Assembly: GCF_932526225.1 (NCBI RefSeq)
Contig: NC_064039.1
Span: 4,787,001 to 4,851,000, forward strand
DNA length: 64,000 bases
Source: Nematostella vectensis
Lineage: Eukaryota > Cnidaria > Anthozoa > Actiniaria > Edwardsiidae
Reading direction: 5' to 3'
Numbering within the stretch: position 1 is the first letter of the stretch; every line of letters begins with the position of its first letter. Positions 33,878-47,770 of this stretch are shown here, in pieces. The notes below the pieces were generated by a model that was not told the origin of the DNA, did not search any database, and was given only the letters and a program-made list of their open reading frames with translations. Position numbers and translations under genes: made by a program.

Positions 33878-36800
33878 TTCATAAACAAAGCCGCTCAAAA
33901 CTCGCTGCCTGCAATTATTTTACAATCGGAGAACTTCGGGAATTGGTGTCCATCTTGGCAAATGTTTGTGAACACTTGGGTTAGGTCAAATATCAGTTAC
34001 TAGTTCGCTTGAGCTAGAATAAAATGATTGTTCAATTGCCCGCCTTAAAAAACAAGCACTAATTTGCTTAAACCAGCGCTGGACCACCATTGGATATTGT
34101 ATATGTATAAGTCACGATATGAATTTTATTGATATGTAGCTACTATCGTATTCATCAACCATTGCCCTCCGATCAAGTACACTTTTCGAGTAAAAAAGTA
34201 AAAAAATAAGTAGAAAAGTCCATTGAAATCTGTCCCCTAGCATCACCTGCGTGTGTCGGCGTAACATTTTCTGACGTTCCCCTAATACGTACACTTAACG
34301 TTGCCGAGCAAAGGTCCAATGGGTGGAACACTACAACACGCGTTTTGGTAAACCGCAAAAAGTTCGATAAGTACCGGAAGTATAAGTGATCAAAGCTGTT
34401 ACCTACGAAAAATAATATACACTGTATATGGAAATGTCTGTCACTAGGATAATTGCAAAACATGGGCCGCAAAATCCGATGTCTAGGCTATTACTAGAAT
34501 AGGGGTATATGGTTTTTGTGTTGTTGTTTTTTATCATTATCGCATTGTTTTACTAGGTCGAGGAAGATTAATTACTTATGGTTTTTCACGCGCTTCACAA
34601 CCTTCGATCTTGCTTTGCAAAACACGCATCATGATATAATAATTTTCTTATATACTTGTTAGGTAAGACTTTGTCGTTTCTTTTTTAAGTATTCTTCATG
34701 TATAATCGCAATCATTCGTTAACAAGTTGGATGGATCTCTTAAAATCACGCGTTATAAAGCATTCGATATCTTTCTGGAAATACTAGTATCTTTATCATA
34801 GGTAGCTACGAAACACACGTGTCAAGAAAGGCTATCGGAATTTCGAAGGATTATTTGTTTCTTAATGTGAAGTCATTGTTTGTTTTTTAGGCGTGGTTTC
34901 AGTGGAAATTACTGTAAAAGATATCTTTACCAGTGGTCACTATATTTCCAGCTATGTTTTTCTTTAGAATTGGTGTGACTTTTGAAATCTGCTGTCGTAC
35001 TGATGTGGTAAATAAAAGACAACCTCCTTACATGCCTAAGTGTACATGCATAAGTGTTGATTAAGTATACATACATGACATCTTTCCCTGACAAGTTGGC
35101 AGCAAGAATAAAACTAGGACCGAGGCTAATTCACCATCTCCGGGGCATATGATTGTAATCCAGCAGAAGGAAAAAGGGATGGTCCCGAACAAAACAGTAG
35201 AATCATCATCTGTAACCGGGAACTACGGCTGAAATATGGCTTCACTCCTCTTTATATTTCAACCATCCATATCTCAACCCTCTGACATTTTTTTTTTCCT
35301 CAAAAGTTTTCAAAAGTTGTCTCCTAATATTGATCACATGCTTCGAGTACTGGAAAGCCTCATGAGCCCCAGCTTTTATTGTTTTGCAAACAAACACAGC
35401 AAACAACACATTTTTTTGTTTCTTTCAAGATAACATCAAAATGGCTGCCAAGCTTCTAACAACTCATTGCTTGTCGCGACGGATTATTGTTGGGGGCGTA
35501 ATTGATGTAACCAAATTTTGTATTTTAATTGTAAAAGTGACTTTAAAATTACTCCCAGGACCACCATCACTACCCTTAGGTTCCAGTAGATAATCCACGA
35601 GTTTTAAGCCCCGATACTAAGCGCCTATATTAGAACTAACGAGGGTGAGGGCTGACTACTTTGGTCGAACCCATATCAGATAACCAGATTTCTAGTTGCA
35701 TATTAACTTGAACACTCAAGAGCTCGAGTAAGTGGGGTGAAATTACTTTAAACAGTCAACTATTTAAAGTCTGTTCGAGTGAGGAGAGTTCACTGTAGAA
35801 TGAATTACAGTATATTTGATTTTGGAAGAACCTATGCAAATTTGATACAAAATTAAAACCAAAAAGGGTGATTTTATCTGGTAACACTGGTTTTTGTGAC
35901 TCGTAGATTCTCGAAACGCACTAGGAAGTGGTAAATGACCCTATGGGAATTCGCCCCTCAGCTGGAAAATGCCTACATTCATAGCCTTTATAACTTAGAA
36001 ACTTTTAAAATCTTCAATGTAAAAATCATTCATCAAAAAAAAAAAAAATTGGACCGGGGACGTCTTTACTCGAAAATGTTTTGTTTCACATATTATAATC
36101 TGTCAATATAAAGTAAGGGAAAAAATTTCTTTGATTTTAATTTTCTTTCATTGTTTTATATCTTATTATTTTGTCACTTCTTTGGGCTTTGTTTTATCCC
36201 GGTGGTTTTCTCGTTCAGCTTTGCATACTTCCGCTAGAGAAACCGGTACCAGAAACATATGACAAAACTAATTACCAATCAATTGAAACAGTTCTCACAA
36301 GAAAATACTTTATAAACGTAAGCTTACTTATAAAATCTAGGCAAACCAAGTTAGAATACTCAGAAATTAGAACTTTGAAAGTTGCAAAAACAATTTACTC
36401 AATAACCGAGATTGCTTCATTGTCACCTTAACAACTAAGGAACTTTTTATCGCTCGTTAATACTGTGAACGTGGAAATATTTGATCGATATTTATTTCGC
36501 GAATATTTTGTGAAATTGCGAAAATGCGAAATGACGATGATCAAAATTACTGCGCATAAATAACCACGCGGCCTTTTTTCAAATCCACGTTGACTGCATC
36601 CAAACCCCTTATGTTTAGAGTACCCCATCCCCCACCCTCTCAACGAAAGAAAACCAGTGGCCGGACTTGTTGTCCAAAACAATGTTTGTTTGCATAGCTT
36701 TTAAATAAAGTTTTGAGCTTGACTTCCATAGAGGAATCTAGCCGGTTCCAGCTCGAAATAGTTGCTATTATAGCTTAAAGTTGTTTTTGGTTTCAACAAG

Positions 36801-39800
36801 TTTCTCTTATTTTGATTGTTAAATCAGACGATATATGTGTGCTTCTGTACTTGTCGGGTGTTGTAAGGCCACAACACGTGGCCTTAGCTCAGCAATTTTT
36901 TGTTTACATAGCATCATAGAGAAAATTCACAAATTCATGTTCTATATGCTTCCAATAATTTTATTTTGTTGGCCTTTTCCACGAAATTAAAGTACAAAAT
37001 TATTACCGACAATATTTTTTATGCCTGTTATTGATATTCAAGCCCACAAAAAAAACGCAAGCCGTAATTTTCTACCAGGTCAAATTGGAGGTTGAGTTTT
37101 CTCACATGGGCCGAACTATCGGTTTTGTCTGCTGGCGCGCTTATTATGTTACGTCATTGGCAGCTTGTGATTGGCTCGCTACGGTGGTCTCACCTACAGG
37201 TGGTATTCTCGGCACATGGCTAGCTATGAATATTGTATTCTATAGCAATTTTTGAACTGGTAGATTTGATTATCATGTTTTTGTTCTTGAACGTCACACT
37301 TTTTGTCAGAAAGGTCATTTGTCTAGGATCATCTTAATGCTAACTTTTCTACAAACTAGGGTAACGTATTTTAGGGGATTTATGTGTAACTTTTAACTTG
37401 GAAAATCTTAGAGATGGTTATCTAGTTAAGATCCCTATTTGTAAATCAAAAACATTCTAATGCCTTTGAAAGCTGTTAAAGTCGTTAAAAGAAAAAAAAA
37501 TTAAGCAAGTAAGCCTTTTTGCGCTCATTATCACCTCTATTGGTATTCTGACGAGCAATAAAACCCTAATCCTTTCACGTACCGATCCGAACGCTTGAGG
37601 TGGCGAAGAACAATTATAAACCTCTGCCTAAGGCTTCGTCGCTAAAGTAACCATTCTTGATTTGTTTCAATTTTGTCTTTACAATCACAGAGAGCTTGGA
37701 AGTAAGAAATGGGTCAAATGTTCCAACTTTGCTTTCGTGTGGTGTTTAATTACGCTCGTGCTAAAAATTGTTTGCGGTCATTTGGTCTCGAGCTTTGCCT
37801 CGACTTTCAAAATGTGAAGCGTTACCGGGAGGGAAATGGGACAGGAGAAGCTACGGGTAACCGTTTTAAAATGGGTTCGACTTGACTGATAGGTTTGTAA
37901 ACAAGGAAAAAATGCGAAGTTTAAATGGAATACCTCATTGAGAGAATACACAAAATATACATTGATAGAAAAACATTTTTAGCTGTGATGGGATTATGGT
38001 TTTATAGGGCTTACTGGTGAAATCTATACGCAAACTGACTATATATTACTCTTTATAACATAAAGCCTTACGTTATGATAAAACCCAAGCGCCATGACGT
38101 AATTAATTGAAGTTTCTGGGTGTTGAAATATATCAAAAGGATATTGTGCAACCTGAACTTTACACGCAAGTCTCTCGTAAATACTCAAGCCAATTAGGCT
38201 AACCACCACGAAAACAACAATAGGCATTTGGTTTTTATAAAACTTTCCCCGTCCTTTTGTAAAAAGTCGAAAAATTTGTCATTACTAGTTATAAATGGTC
38301 CAGACAATCCGATAGTGAAAAGGTCTTCTCATGCAAATGAGTACAAACAATATAATAAAGTCTTATGAATGCATAAGACTTCATGCATTTGACAGAAGAG
38401 AAAACAACAGAGCTATAGTCTAGAATCATACGCTCGGCGCTTGTAACTTCGCGTTATTGAAACCTTCGCTGACAAGCGCAGGAGCGCGCTCTCCCTCTGG
38501 TCAGGAACCTGACGCATGCCTTTGGAGGAGCGCATCAGACTCCCAGTCTGATTTATAAGTAAACAAGTCGGCCTTGTTATATCTAATTGCCGCAATTACT
38601 ATTCAATTTCCCCAGTAACGCAGCTGTGAACTCTTTGCTCAGCTCTGTAAAAGTCAACAAGTGATTTTCGGCCCATCACTATACACATAGACACGCTTCG
38701 CGTATCTTCCGGATCAGCCGGCAAAACCATGTTTCCATTTTTTTAATGACGGAATGGACAAAAGCGCGACTGAGTGTTAGTGCCGCTTGGAAATCTTCCA
38801 AACAAATAGAAAACCTCGTCGCTGGTATTGTAATTTTGGGCTTTACTGAACAAGGTCCTTGAAAAGCTTTTTAATTGTCGCGCGCAACGCACCGACTTAT
38901 CCTAGGATGTTCTCACAATTTATACAGAACGGTGTTCTTGTATGTCAATAAACAACGACTGTCCTAAAGTTTGCACAAACTTTGACGAGCATATCTAGAA
39001 TTGCGTCAGAACTCGTGAAATCCACGCGTTCGTTGCATTTCCCTGATTGGATGGTAGAGGATTTGTTTGTCACCTGCTACTTGAGACACACCAGTCGTCG
39101 CCCTCCTCTATAACTTTACAAGATGATAAACATAGACACACAAATTTCTCCCTTAAATGCTCTTGCATGTTCAGGATCAAGTATTCTTGTTTCTTTTCCC
39201 TTCTTTTTACCATAACTTTCACAGCTTATTAAAATCTACTTACTTACAGTAAGCCCATGAACTACTTCATGTTCTTTTGAGTAATTTATTTTTCATCGTT
39301 CAATCGTCAATAGTGTTTACTACCTTATCGCCCCATGCGATGAATTTTACCAAGTCTTTAAAAATTCGAATTCACTTTTTGTATTTATTTTCTTATGCTT
39401 ATTTCTTTCGGGCTAATTTTCCGCTTTCCCATTCCGTTTTCTTCGCGCAATGTTGAAAATCGGTCAAAAGAAAGCACCGTCAAATTTGTATCGTTTAATT
39501 TATGCTCCGGGCTGAACAAATTGAAACATTAAGGCTGATCTTATATCGCGTTCAAGTAAATTTTGATTGGCGATTTTACTGGACAAACTGATTTTACGCA
39601 AATTTTCAAATCTTTTCTCGTTGCGTTGAATCTGAGATGAGATATAAAAAAGGACAGAGGATCTAAGGTAGCTAGACGTCTAGATTTTCAGACGATGCGT
39701 ACGAAGGTCCTTGTATAGCCTTTTTTGTACTTGCACAGTCCCCCCTCGGGAAGAAGCTGTGAGGAATGTTTAGAGAGTTTCCCACCTGTAGATGTAAATG

Positions 39801-42800
39801 CCATTTTAAAGAGTCCATTTTCCACGGGTATCCCTTTATGTAAGACCATATGCTTCTAACTACCAGCTATACAACCCAGAAAGACGAGTGGATCTTTCAG
39901 GATTCAAGCGAAGCGTGACACTTCCACGGAAGCTCCAACTTGTGGTTTGATCTTTAAGAATACCCAAGTTCTCGTCCGATTTTATTTGTGTTTTGGTAGT
40001 TTCAATTGTACAAGATTTTTTGCACTTACAAGCTGTGTGACGGGCCGATTCATAATCACTGAAAGATTATGTTAAATTATTTTATGAAATGTGATTTTTT
40101 CAACCTCTAAGTGAATAAACTAATTTATTTTCATATTTTTTTGTCACTTATCGCCCGCAAACAATAGCTAATAAGATCGCCTTTACTCAATGTTTCAGAA
40201 AGTAACCAGTAGTATCTAACGTGCATGCAAAGGTATTTCTGAAGAAAAAATTAATTACAGGTAATAAAATCACTCCAGAAAACCCACTTTACTGTCCGTT
40301 AACTTTGATTGACGTTAACTTTTTTTATGACTTGGACGATCTTGATATTCAACCTTAACAAAGAAAATAATTCAAAACAACATGAGTTTGCGCCTGGATA
40401 TTACAATAAAGTTTTCTTGATAGCGTTCTTGGACGCCAACTGCAAAAATATGTTACGGCTTTCTATTATAAAATGTTGTTTCTTTTTGATAGAACTACCT
40501 GCTTCTAAAATTCTACCAATTTGAATTCCGCATGTAAAGGATTATATTTTCAAAATTTCTTCGCAATTAAAAGAAGAAACTATAAAAAAGACTTGCTTAG
40601 TCCGAACGCTTAGCTTTTTTAATTTAAACTCCTTCAACAATAGAAAATACCTAAACGGCTGTATCCGTTAAGTTTCGTAAGCCGTTTTACCTCCGATCCG
40701 TGCATTGCAGAATTACGTCTTGTAATTATCACTCAAAAAAGTAAGTTGTATGTCTGATTTTCTCACCGTAATTGTTTTTTAATGCTTTGGGAAAAGTGCT
40801 TGGAATTGTAGATACTTTTTCTCGGTCTCAGTTGGCTGCTACAGGTCTCTCCTGGTACCTGTTCGCCTGTGAACCAAGGACGAAAAGGATCCCTTGGGAA
40901 TCTTTCTTCATTCAGCCTTGCTCCTTGAGATCTATTCAGAGCATGTGCCTATCGTAGCCCACGATGGCCGAATTGTGTCTTATGCCATTTGAACGGCATC
41001 GTGCTATTAGTGCGAGGGAATCCTTATACGTGTAAAGGGCTTCTTTGCCTTGCCGTGATCATTAAACAACCATTGGCAATTACTAACTTTGCCTTTGTCT
41101 TGGCTTTCACACCCTCTGATATCTCAATATTTTTTATTTGAAGAGTTCGTTTAGATAGAAAATATAGAAAGCGATATCTTCGCTTTCTTTTTTGCGTTGG
41201 GCTTTGATCGCTCGCAAGAACTGAATTAAATTTCGGTGGGGGCTAGTTAAACATTTGTCTTAACATATGTAGGGCTTTGATTTATTCCGGATTTTTGTTT
41301 CATAGCAAACAGAGATTTGCAGTCTCAGAAATTTATTATTTTTTATTCCTATTAAAAATAATTATTTATTGTCAAAAGCGTGTGTAATTGCGGTGTTAAC
41401 AAGGCGTATTATGTTTATTTTGAGCAATTTGCCCAACGTTTAAAAAACCTTTTTTCTACTCCATTTTGCACGAGACTCTTCGAGACGAACACAAAGTTTC
41501 CACTTAAGTTAAACAAGAACTAAGCTGCAACTTAGACCGTGTTGACTATAAGAAAAGAGCAAAGCCAATTCTATTCGCCACATTTTATGTTCGTTAGTAT
41601 GTATAAAACACAATGAGCAATGGTGGTTAAGTGCTGAAAGACCATCGTTCCACAATTTACAATATCGATTAGAATTCTGCGACAACCATGAGCGACGCGT
41701 GAAGTCCAAAGATCTTGATTGTTATGCACAAACGATCTTTGTACATGTATTGAGTATTGTCACAGAGGAAAATGCCGTTTGCGAAGCCTTAAAGTTACTC
41801 TGGTGTGTTCCACAATGGTTGCAACCCTTCATTAAGCTGCGTTGCTATGCTTGGTGTAAGAACTTGCAATTTTGCCAGCGTGCAGTGCATGTTTTTGTTA
41901 ATAAAAAAGGCTGAACAATTAGCGGTGTGTTCAAACTCACGGACTATGGAATTTAGATGCTTATTCCTTATTTATCTAAAAGATATTATCATTTTGTCCA
42001 GTAAATTTTACTTTTGCTTCCCAACTCACAATCTAAAGAAAATATCTATAATTGCAAATTAATTTTCTATTTTCTATCAAACAAAAAAATCCTTAAAACA
42101 ATAAAAATTCCTTCGCTCGACACAAGTCCTTTCTTACCCCTGGCAAAAACGCAAAAACGTATTAACTTAAAAAGAGCTAGTCGAACCTATGCGGTTTCTC
42201 AAATAACCCGAGAGTTCGCTCATTCGTTCTGAATTTGTGCGGAATTGTTGATTAGAATTTAGAGAGGCAGCCCCTTCGCACCTGTTAAACCCTGCACGTG
42301 CCTTCATATTTCAACAAGTGGATTGTCTGGTGGCCTCCACCTTACTTACACGGCACCACTGACATTAAATTTGTTGCTATGCTTCACGAAACGCCAGTCC
42401 ACCACCGCAAACAATACCACTCGTAATTGGCGTTCGAACAATGCATCGTTGCACAGCTCTAAGCCGACCTTTTCTTCTCCCTACAGTTTCTGTTAGTTTT
42501 GCGTTGCCTGTGAAAATACTTTAAGTGTCTATATAACCAAATAAGTGAGCCGGTTTGTTAAACGTGTGGTCACCCTTACGATTCGGATGTTATTTTTTAA
42601 AGCGACGTTGTTTTTAATTGGATGTTGTGCTCAGTTTCCCCTTGATCGCAATAAATTATTGACGCATCATGGCCGTGTCATGAATAAGCGACCTTTGTTG
42701 TTCTAGATCAGTAATGGTTGTTTTGAATTAATATTTAACACAAGCTACAAAACGATTCAACTGATTTTAGTTATTGAGATTTTTCTCAGGATTTTCCAAA

Positions 42801-42937
42801 GTTAGTTTCTCTTTTAAATGTCATTTACCCCAATTACCCATGGGACAGAAGCTGCGAATACCATTATTGGTCTAATGTTCACTTCTCCCAATACGAACAT
42901 ACCTTTCTTCATTAGAAAGCTATTTGAGTACGCGCAA
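33878..42937. other. 9-kb non-coding stretch
   Basis: AT-rich, mostly unique sequence. ORFs are short (60-100 codons), lack recognisable domains and do not chain through splice sites. No tRNA-like B box, large array or transposon end was found by eye. A stretch at 37113-37185 has TTACGTCA and GTGATTGGC (CRE-like and CCAAT-like). Given its position it may hold distal control elements of the SNAG zinc-finger gene, but that is only inference. Confidence 0.5.
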
Positions 42938-42941
42938 CTTG

Positions 42942-43318
42942 ATTGGTTGATCATTATTGACCGCGAATGCTGATTGGCGGAGAGCGCCTGCCACTAGCAC
43001 TTAGCAGGCTTTTGTTCCTCCATGCATGCGCAATTGGTCGATACGTGTCCGCTACTCGCCAATCGCGGCGTTGTCTTGGGGCGATGGACGTTTCGGCCTA
43101 TTGTTCCTAGCAACTACCTGTAGTACATTTAAACCTTGATAGTGGTAATACAGGTCTTTAATAAATTAATAGACAGAACAGGGGAGAGAAAGAGTTTTGA
43201 GTTGAATAGCTCACAGTTTGCCTTTGTGTTTGGTGTTCATGGCCACTGGATAATCTGAGCATCAAAAAATCGGCACCCCGGCATTGTTTGAGCGCCTTTG
43301 GCCCGCACCTGCTATTGG
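42942..43318 (+). promoter_or_regulatory. CCAAT-rich promoter region of the SNAG zinc-finger gene
   Basis: CCAAT boxes occur as ATTGG at 42942, 42973, 43033 and 43314 and as CCAAT at 43059, in a locally GC-richer block ending about 100-480 bp before the start codon. No TATA box is evident. The transcription start is not determined. Confidence 0.5.
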
Positions 43319-43421
43319 TACAGCCAGTATATTAGGCACCTTGGCCCTGTCTCTTGCTCATTCGCAGTCGTAGTGACAAGAGTACACAACATTAGCAGAG
43401 CCTCCATACTCAACACCCATC

Positions 43422-43482
43422 ATGCCTCGATCATTCCTCATCAAGAAAAAGGAAATCAAGAAAGCATCTCTAAACTCTTTCG
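43422..43482 (+). CDS. SNAG exon
   Basis: 20 codons plus one base, [20 protein letters not shown], before donor GTAAGT. The motif must be N-terminal to work, which supports this ATG. The ORF beginning at 45050 is only an upstream read-through of exon 2. Confidence 0.9.
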
Positions 43483-46295
43483 GTAAGTTAACCATTTTTT
43501 TATCTTTTCTTTTTACAACATTCTGATACTTTTTCTGGATTTCGAAATCAATACGAACTGCTAAGAATATTTTTATTTCATGCGAGTAAAAATAACACAT
43601 TTGACGTAAGGAGAGGGAACTCTGCTGTCGCTTCAAGTTTGCTTAGTTGCACACAGTTCTTTATTGGCGTCCTGTTAAGTAATGGTTATTACTTGATCTA
43701 TAGGTATCATTTTTGACGCTTTCCGAGGCCAATTAGCTAATAACTTACGAATCACTCAGAGCTACGGAAATGAAATCATTAGATACAAGGATCATTGTTT
43801 CGTTTGATATTTCCTGCAGTACTAGCGCCATCAGTTTTGTATCGTTGCTCCACAATACAAATCACACTTAGATAAATTTTACTACTTTGCTATGTTGCAA
43901 CGTTTTGAAGTACCCTAGCTATTTTCTTTTGATCACAATCCTTAAAATCGAAAACTGCTTTTTAAATAAAATAGTGCACACGAAAGTATTTTTCAAGCTA
44001 AATGCGATAGTTTAAATGACACGATCTTGGGAGGACGCAATTACATGAAAAAAGGCTGTGTGCCATTTTGATCCATCACTATTAAGTAACTACTTTTTAC
44101 ATGCTGAATAATTTATTGTTGAAAATATCCAAACAAATATCTGTGTTTTCTCTTAAGGCGACTTTATTCTAGAAAGATCTTCACAGTCACCATGCTAATT
44201 AACGTTAATATAACATTCTACTTTTGTTAGCCATTTTGAAATATATTACAATGTCGTGGAAAACTTAAGGTTTCTTGTCTTTGTGTTTTTAAAATAAAGC
44301 TTTCCGATTGACAATGGGAGATATTATAACTTTGAGGATTTGTTTACGGCACAGAAGACTCCGGGCGTTTGGCTTTTTTTCCTAGTAACTTATAGAGTAT
44401 TTTCTCTAAAAAATTGAAAGTTTTAGATTAGTATTTGGGATGGAAAGGTATCCACTCGATTAATAATTCATGTAACCTTTTTCCCACCGTAGAAAGTTAG
44501 ATACTGTTTATCGCAAAGACTTTTTATTTCGAATCCAGCCCTACTGTTTTTGGTCTTTTAGAGGGTAATCTTTTTTTTTGTAAAGTTATTTAGCTCGCTC
44601 CCCAAGTGAGTTGAAATGTCGGCTTTTGTATGAAATATGTTACAAGTACCCACAAACAATGCGGGCTGCTCTCCGTAGCGTGCAACCTGTAGAATCTATT
44701 CATCCAAATTTGACACATACTGATCTTTCAAAGGCAAGAGGATCCGATGAGCTTTAACCGTCACTTTTATGAGAACACACGACCAAATTTTCCTTCCCAC
44801 TCTCTTAGAAATGTCACAATGTTGTGCTGGATACAAAACACTTTAAAAATCTGAGTCCAGCTTCTCTGGTCAAATTACTCTTGAAACACCTTTTATGATG
44901 TGGCAGAAAAACAGTTTTAACAATAAAACGGTCTATTCTTGGATTGAAAAGTAAGCTGGTTGCGGTTCCGTGTTATCTTCCAATCGCGCTTTGTACTACA
45001 ATGCCATAAAAAGTTATTTGTTGTTTAATTAACATGAAAGAACTGTGCGTTGCTAAACAATGATGTCGAATCTTATATCTCTTTTGTCCTTTTAGAATGC
45101 GTGCAGCATACACCTCCCACTTTCGAACACTTGATCACCAATGGCTTCTCCGTCAAGTTCCTTGCACCCGAGGTAATGCAGCCAATTCGAGTCAAGAACC
45201 CCCCCGAACCGATGGTGATCGTGCCCCACACAAAGCTAGAAAAAGAACGAATCACCCACTCATGGAACACCAAGGCTGCTTCTAGGTCAGCGACGCCCGA
45301 ATTCGAGTCCCCGAAAGAGGAGAAAGCACAGGAGCTTGACGTGAACAACACAGACAAGCCATACACGTGCCAACACTGCAGCAAAGTGTTCACAAGATCT
45401 TGGAACTTCCAAAGACACGTCTTGATTCACACTGGACAGAAACCCTATAAATGCCAGAAGTGCCCCAAAGCCTTCGCACTCGCCGCACACCTCAAGATCC
45501 ATAACAGGATTCACACAGGTCAGTATTTGCGACGGTGTGGCATGTATTGTGCGACATCGCTCAAACGGAAGCTAGAATCTGAGCATGCGAGAGCGCAAAT
45601 TTTACAGTATTCTCCAATTGGACTATTCAAAGAGATGTCGTAGCAACCGAATGATAGCTCACTCATTTTTTAGATCTTTTTATTATGGCGATAGCATCTA
45701 TTTTTTCTAATTTGTGTAGAAATCGTTGCCTTTTTTTAGAGTTATAAAATTGTAGATTTCGGTTTTATTTTTATATTCGCAGTTCCGGCCATTGCAAGTT
45801 TGTGACGTATGTGTATTGATAATTGTGTTTTATTTGTCGTTTGCAGGAGAGAAGCCATACACATGTAACATCTGCTCTAGAGGATTCGCTCAACTGACAA
45901 ACCTGCAGCGCCATATTCTCACTCACACCGGCGAGAAACCACATAAGTGCACCTACTGTCCAAAGGCGTTCGTGAGCTCGAGCGACCTTCGGCGCCACGT
46001 GCGCATCCATACTGGTGAACGCCCTTACAAGTGCAAGCAATGCTCCAAAGCTTTCACAACATCCGGGAACCTCCAATCACACATCCTGACACACACCGGG
46101 GAGAAACCATACAAGTGCAGCATCTGCAATTGGAAATTTATCAGCTCCAGCAATCTACGCACGCACATTCGCATTCACCACTCGTATTTCACGGACAAGG
46201 CGGGAAACCAAGTGACGCAGCCGAACGGAAAGCCTATTAACCCTGACCTTGCTAAGCCGGACACCATGCCGCAAACACAGCAGGTCTACTACTAA
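43422..46295 (+). CDS. SNAG-domain, six-finger C2H2 transcription factor
   Basis: Three exons (43422-43482, 45096-45518, 45847-46295) join to 310 codons plus TAA. The N-terminus [14 protein letters not shown] is a SNAG motif, the LSD1/CoREST-recruiting repressor tail of Snail, Gfi1 and Scratch proteins. A linker of about 80 residues is rich in P, E and K. Six C2H2 fingers follow with TG(E/Q)(K/R)P-type linkers: CQHC..RHVLIH, CQKC..HNRIH, CNIC..RHILTH, CTYC..RHVRIH, CKQC..SHILTH, CSIC..THIRIHH. The tail after the fingers is about 35 residues. Six fingers plus SNAG recalls Gfi1, but the finger sequences are not those of Gfi1 or Snail, so I do not assign an orthologue. The expected role is a nuclear sequence-specific repressor. 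The long non-coding upstream sequence fits a developmental regulator. Confidence 0.92.
45096..45518 (+). CDS. Zinc-finger gene exon 2 (linker, fingers 1-2)
   Basis: Acceptor CCTTTTAG. The two leading bases complete Glu, then [20 protein letters not shown]. Ends in IHTG phase 1 before GTCAGT, exactly inside the finger linker completed by exon 3. Confidence 0.93.
45847..46295 (+). CDS. Zinc-finger gene exon 3 (fingers 3-6, stop)
   Basis: Acceptor TTTGCAG. Restores [11 protein letters not shown] and runs through four fingers to TAA at 46293-46295. Confidence 0.94.
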
Positions 46296-46314
46296 ACATC
46301 CTTGTATATAAGAA

Positions 46315-46320
46315 AATAAA
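46315..46320 (+). terminator. Polyadenylation signal of the zinc-finger gene
   Basis: AATAAA 20 bp after the stop codon, followed by an AT-rich tail. Another AATAAA-containing stretch (CTAATAAAG) occurs near 46466 and may be used instead. Confidence 0.55.
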
Positions 46321-46329
46321 ATGAATATT

Positions 46330-46917
46330 ATATATATTTATAGATTTGTACAGATACAGGTTCAATGAACCATAGATATACTTTCATTTAAAAGATTTTA
46401 TTATATGAAATTTAATAGAAAAAATAGATAAACATATTTTTCGTGTGAAAAAGGATGTTGTAACTAATAAAGATTGTTGAGTGTAATTCTGGTGTTGTGT
46501 AATCTATCCTTTTGAACAGGTGGCCCTCTAATAAAGATTGCGTAGGAGAGGCTTAACCACTTACTAACAGCCTTGGGCGATTTTCTATCCGATTCATGTG
46601 ATATAATGCTTGAAAACTATTCATTTAAGAAGAATATTATAAAGATGGGAAATGAGCAAATATACTGGTGTGTTTGCAGTACAAATTGGGCCGCAAGTTG
46701 CGTTATTTGCACGAATTGTTTGCCCAATTATCCCGAATTCTACGGTCTAGCGCGTTTACCAGTTTGTCCCTCGGCTCTAAAGTTGATACATCAGTCAATT
46801 AGTTGGACTTTATGAAGTTTGTGCGACTAGAAATACAAATAAAGTTTATATTGGCTTTCGACGCTAAATAAAGTCCAAAATAAAGTCAAATTTCGTTTAA
46901 TTCGTTTTGTCAAAGCT
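46330..46917. other. Spacer after the zinc-finger gene
   Basis: AT-rich; an 80-codon ORF at 46573-46815 has no recognisable domain. Probably 3' UTR and spacer. Confidence 0.45.
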
Positions 46918-47285
46918 TTTTTTAAAGCAATTATGGATTTTGCATGAAATTGAACGGATGTGTTTATTGTGTATGTTTTACCCTTGATTGTTTGAAATTG
47001 TACCCAAAAATATCCCTTTCGCGTACCCTTAAACATCGTCACGTTATTGTGAGGGCTCACTAAATTTGACTAGTAAAACCTTCAAGAATAAATGATAAAC
47101 ATTACATTATCAATTAAGAACTGAAAACTTTGTAGTTGTCTTTATTAATATTTGTTGATATCTTAAGATCTCTCACAAAATATTATAGATCATGAAAAAA
47201 GATAAATCATGAAGCACAGACATGTTGACTCTCCACGCTTAGTTAGAGCTTTAGGAGAACCTAAAAGCATTTTTTATTATTGTTT

Positions 47286-47770
47286 ATAAACCTCTCTTAA
47301 GCGACCAATTCCTAAAGTCTCAAATAATTGTTCTATCAAACACCTCTATTAAATGACCACTTCCCAAAGTTAAATTATTGGTCAATTAAACACTGTATTC
47401 TAAACCTCTATTAAGTGATCACTCCCCAAAGTTCCAAAATATTGGTCAATCAAACACTGTACTCTAAGCCTCTATTAAGTGACCGCTCCCCAAAGTCCCA
47501 AATTATTGGGCATTCAAACACTGTATTCTAAACCTCTATTAAGTGACCACTCCCCAAAGTCCCAAAATATTGGACAATCAAACATTGTATTCTAAACCTC
47601 TATTAAGTTACCACTTCCAAAGTCCCAAATTATTGGACAATCAAACACTGTTTTCTTAAACTCTATTAAGTGACTACTCTCCAAAGTCGCAAAATACTGG
47701 ACAATCAAACACCGTATTCTAAACCTCTATTAAGTGACCACTCCCCAAAGACCCAAATTACTGACATAAA
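47286..47770 (+). repeat. 64-bp tandem repeat in left arm
   Basis: About seven units: AACCTCTATTAAGTGACCAC, TCCCCAAAGTCCCAAATTAT and TGGACAATCAAACACTGTAT-type segments. Mirrored in the right arm at 49208-49377 and 52228-52540. Confidence 0.9.

Noticed and set aside
33878-42937. Hidden multi-exon gene in the 9-kb gap
   Set aside because: I read the ORFs and splice-like sites and found no chain with domain content or codon bias; a diverged or non-coding RNA gene cannot be excluded without expression data.
37631-44540. tRNA-like GGTTCGA boxes
   Set aside because: The few GGTTCG/CGAACC words seen lack a matching A box and foldable arms.
45073-46076. Minus-strand ORFs opposite the zinc-finger exons
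   Set aside because: Shadow frames of the C2H2 coding sequence on the plus strand.
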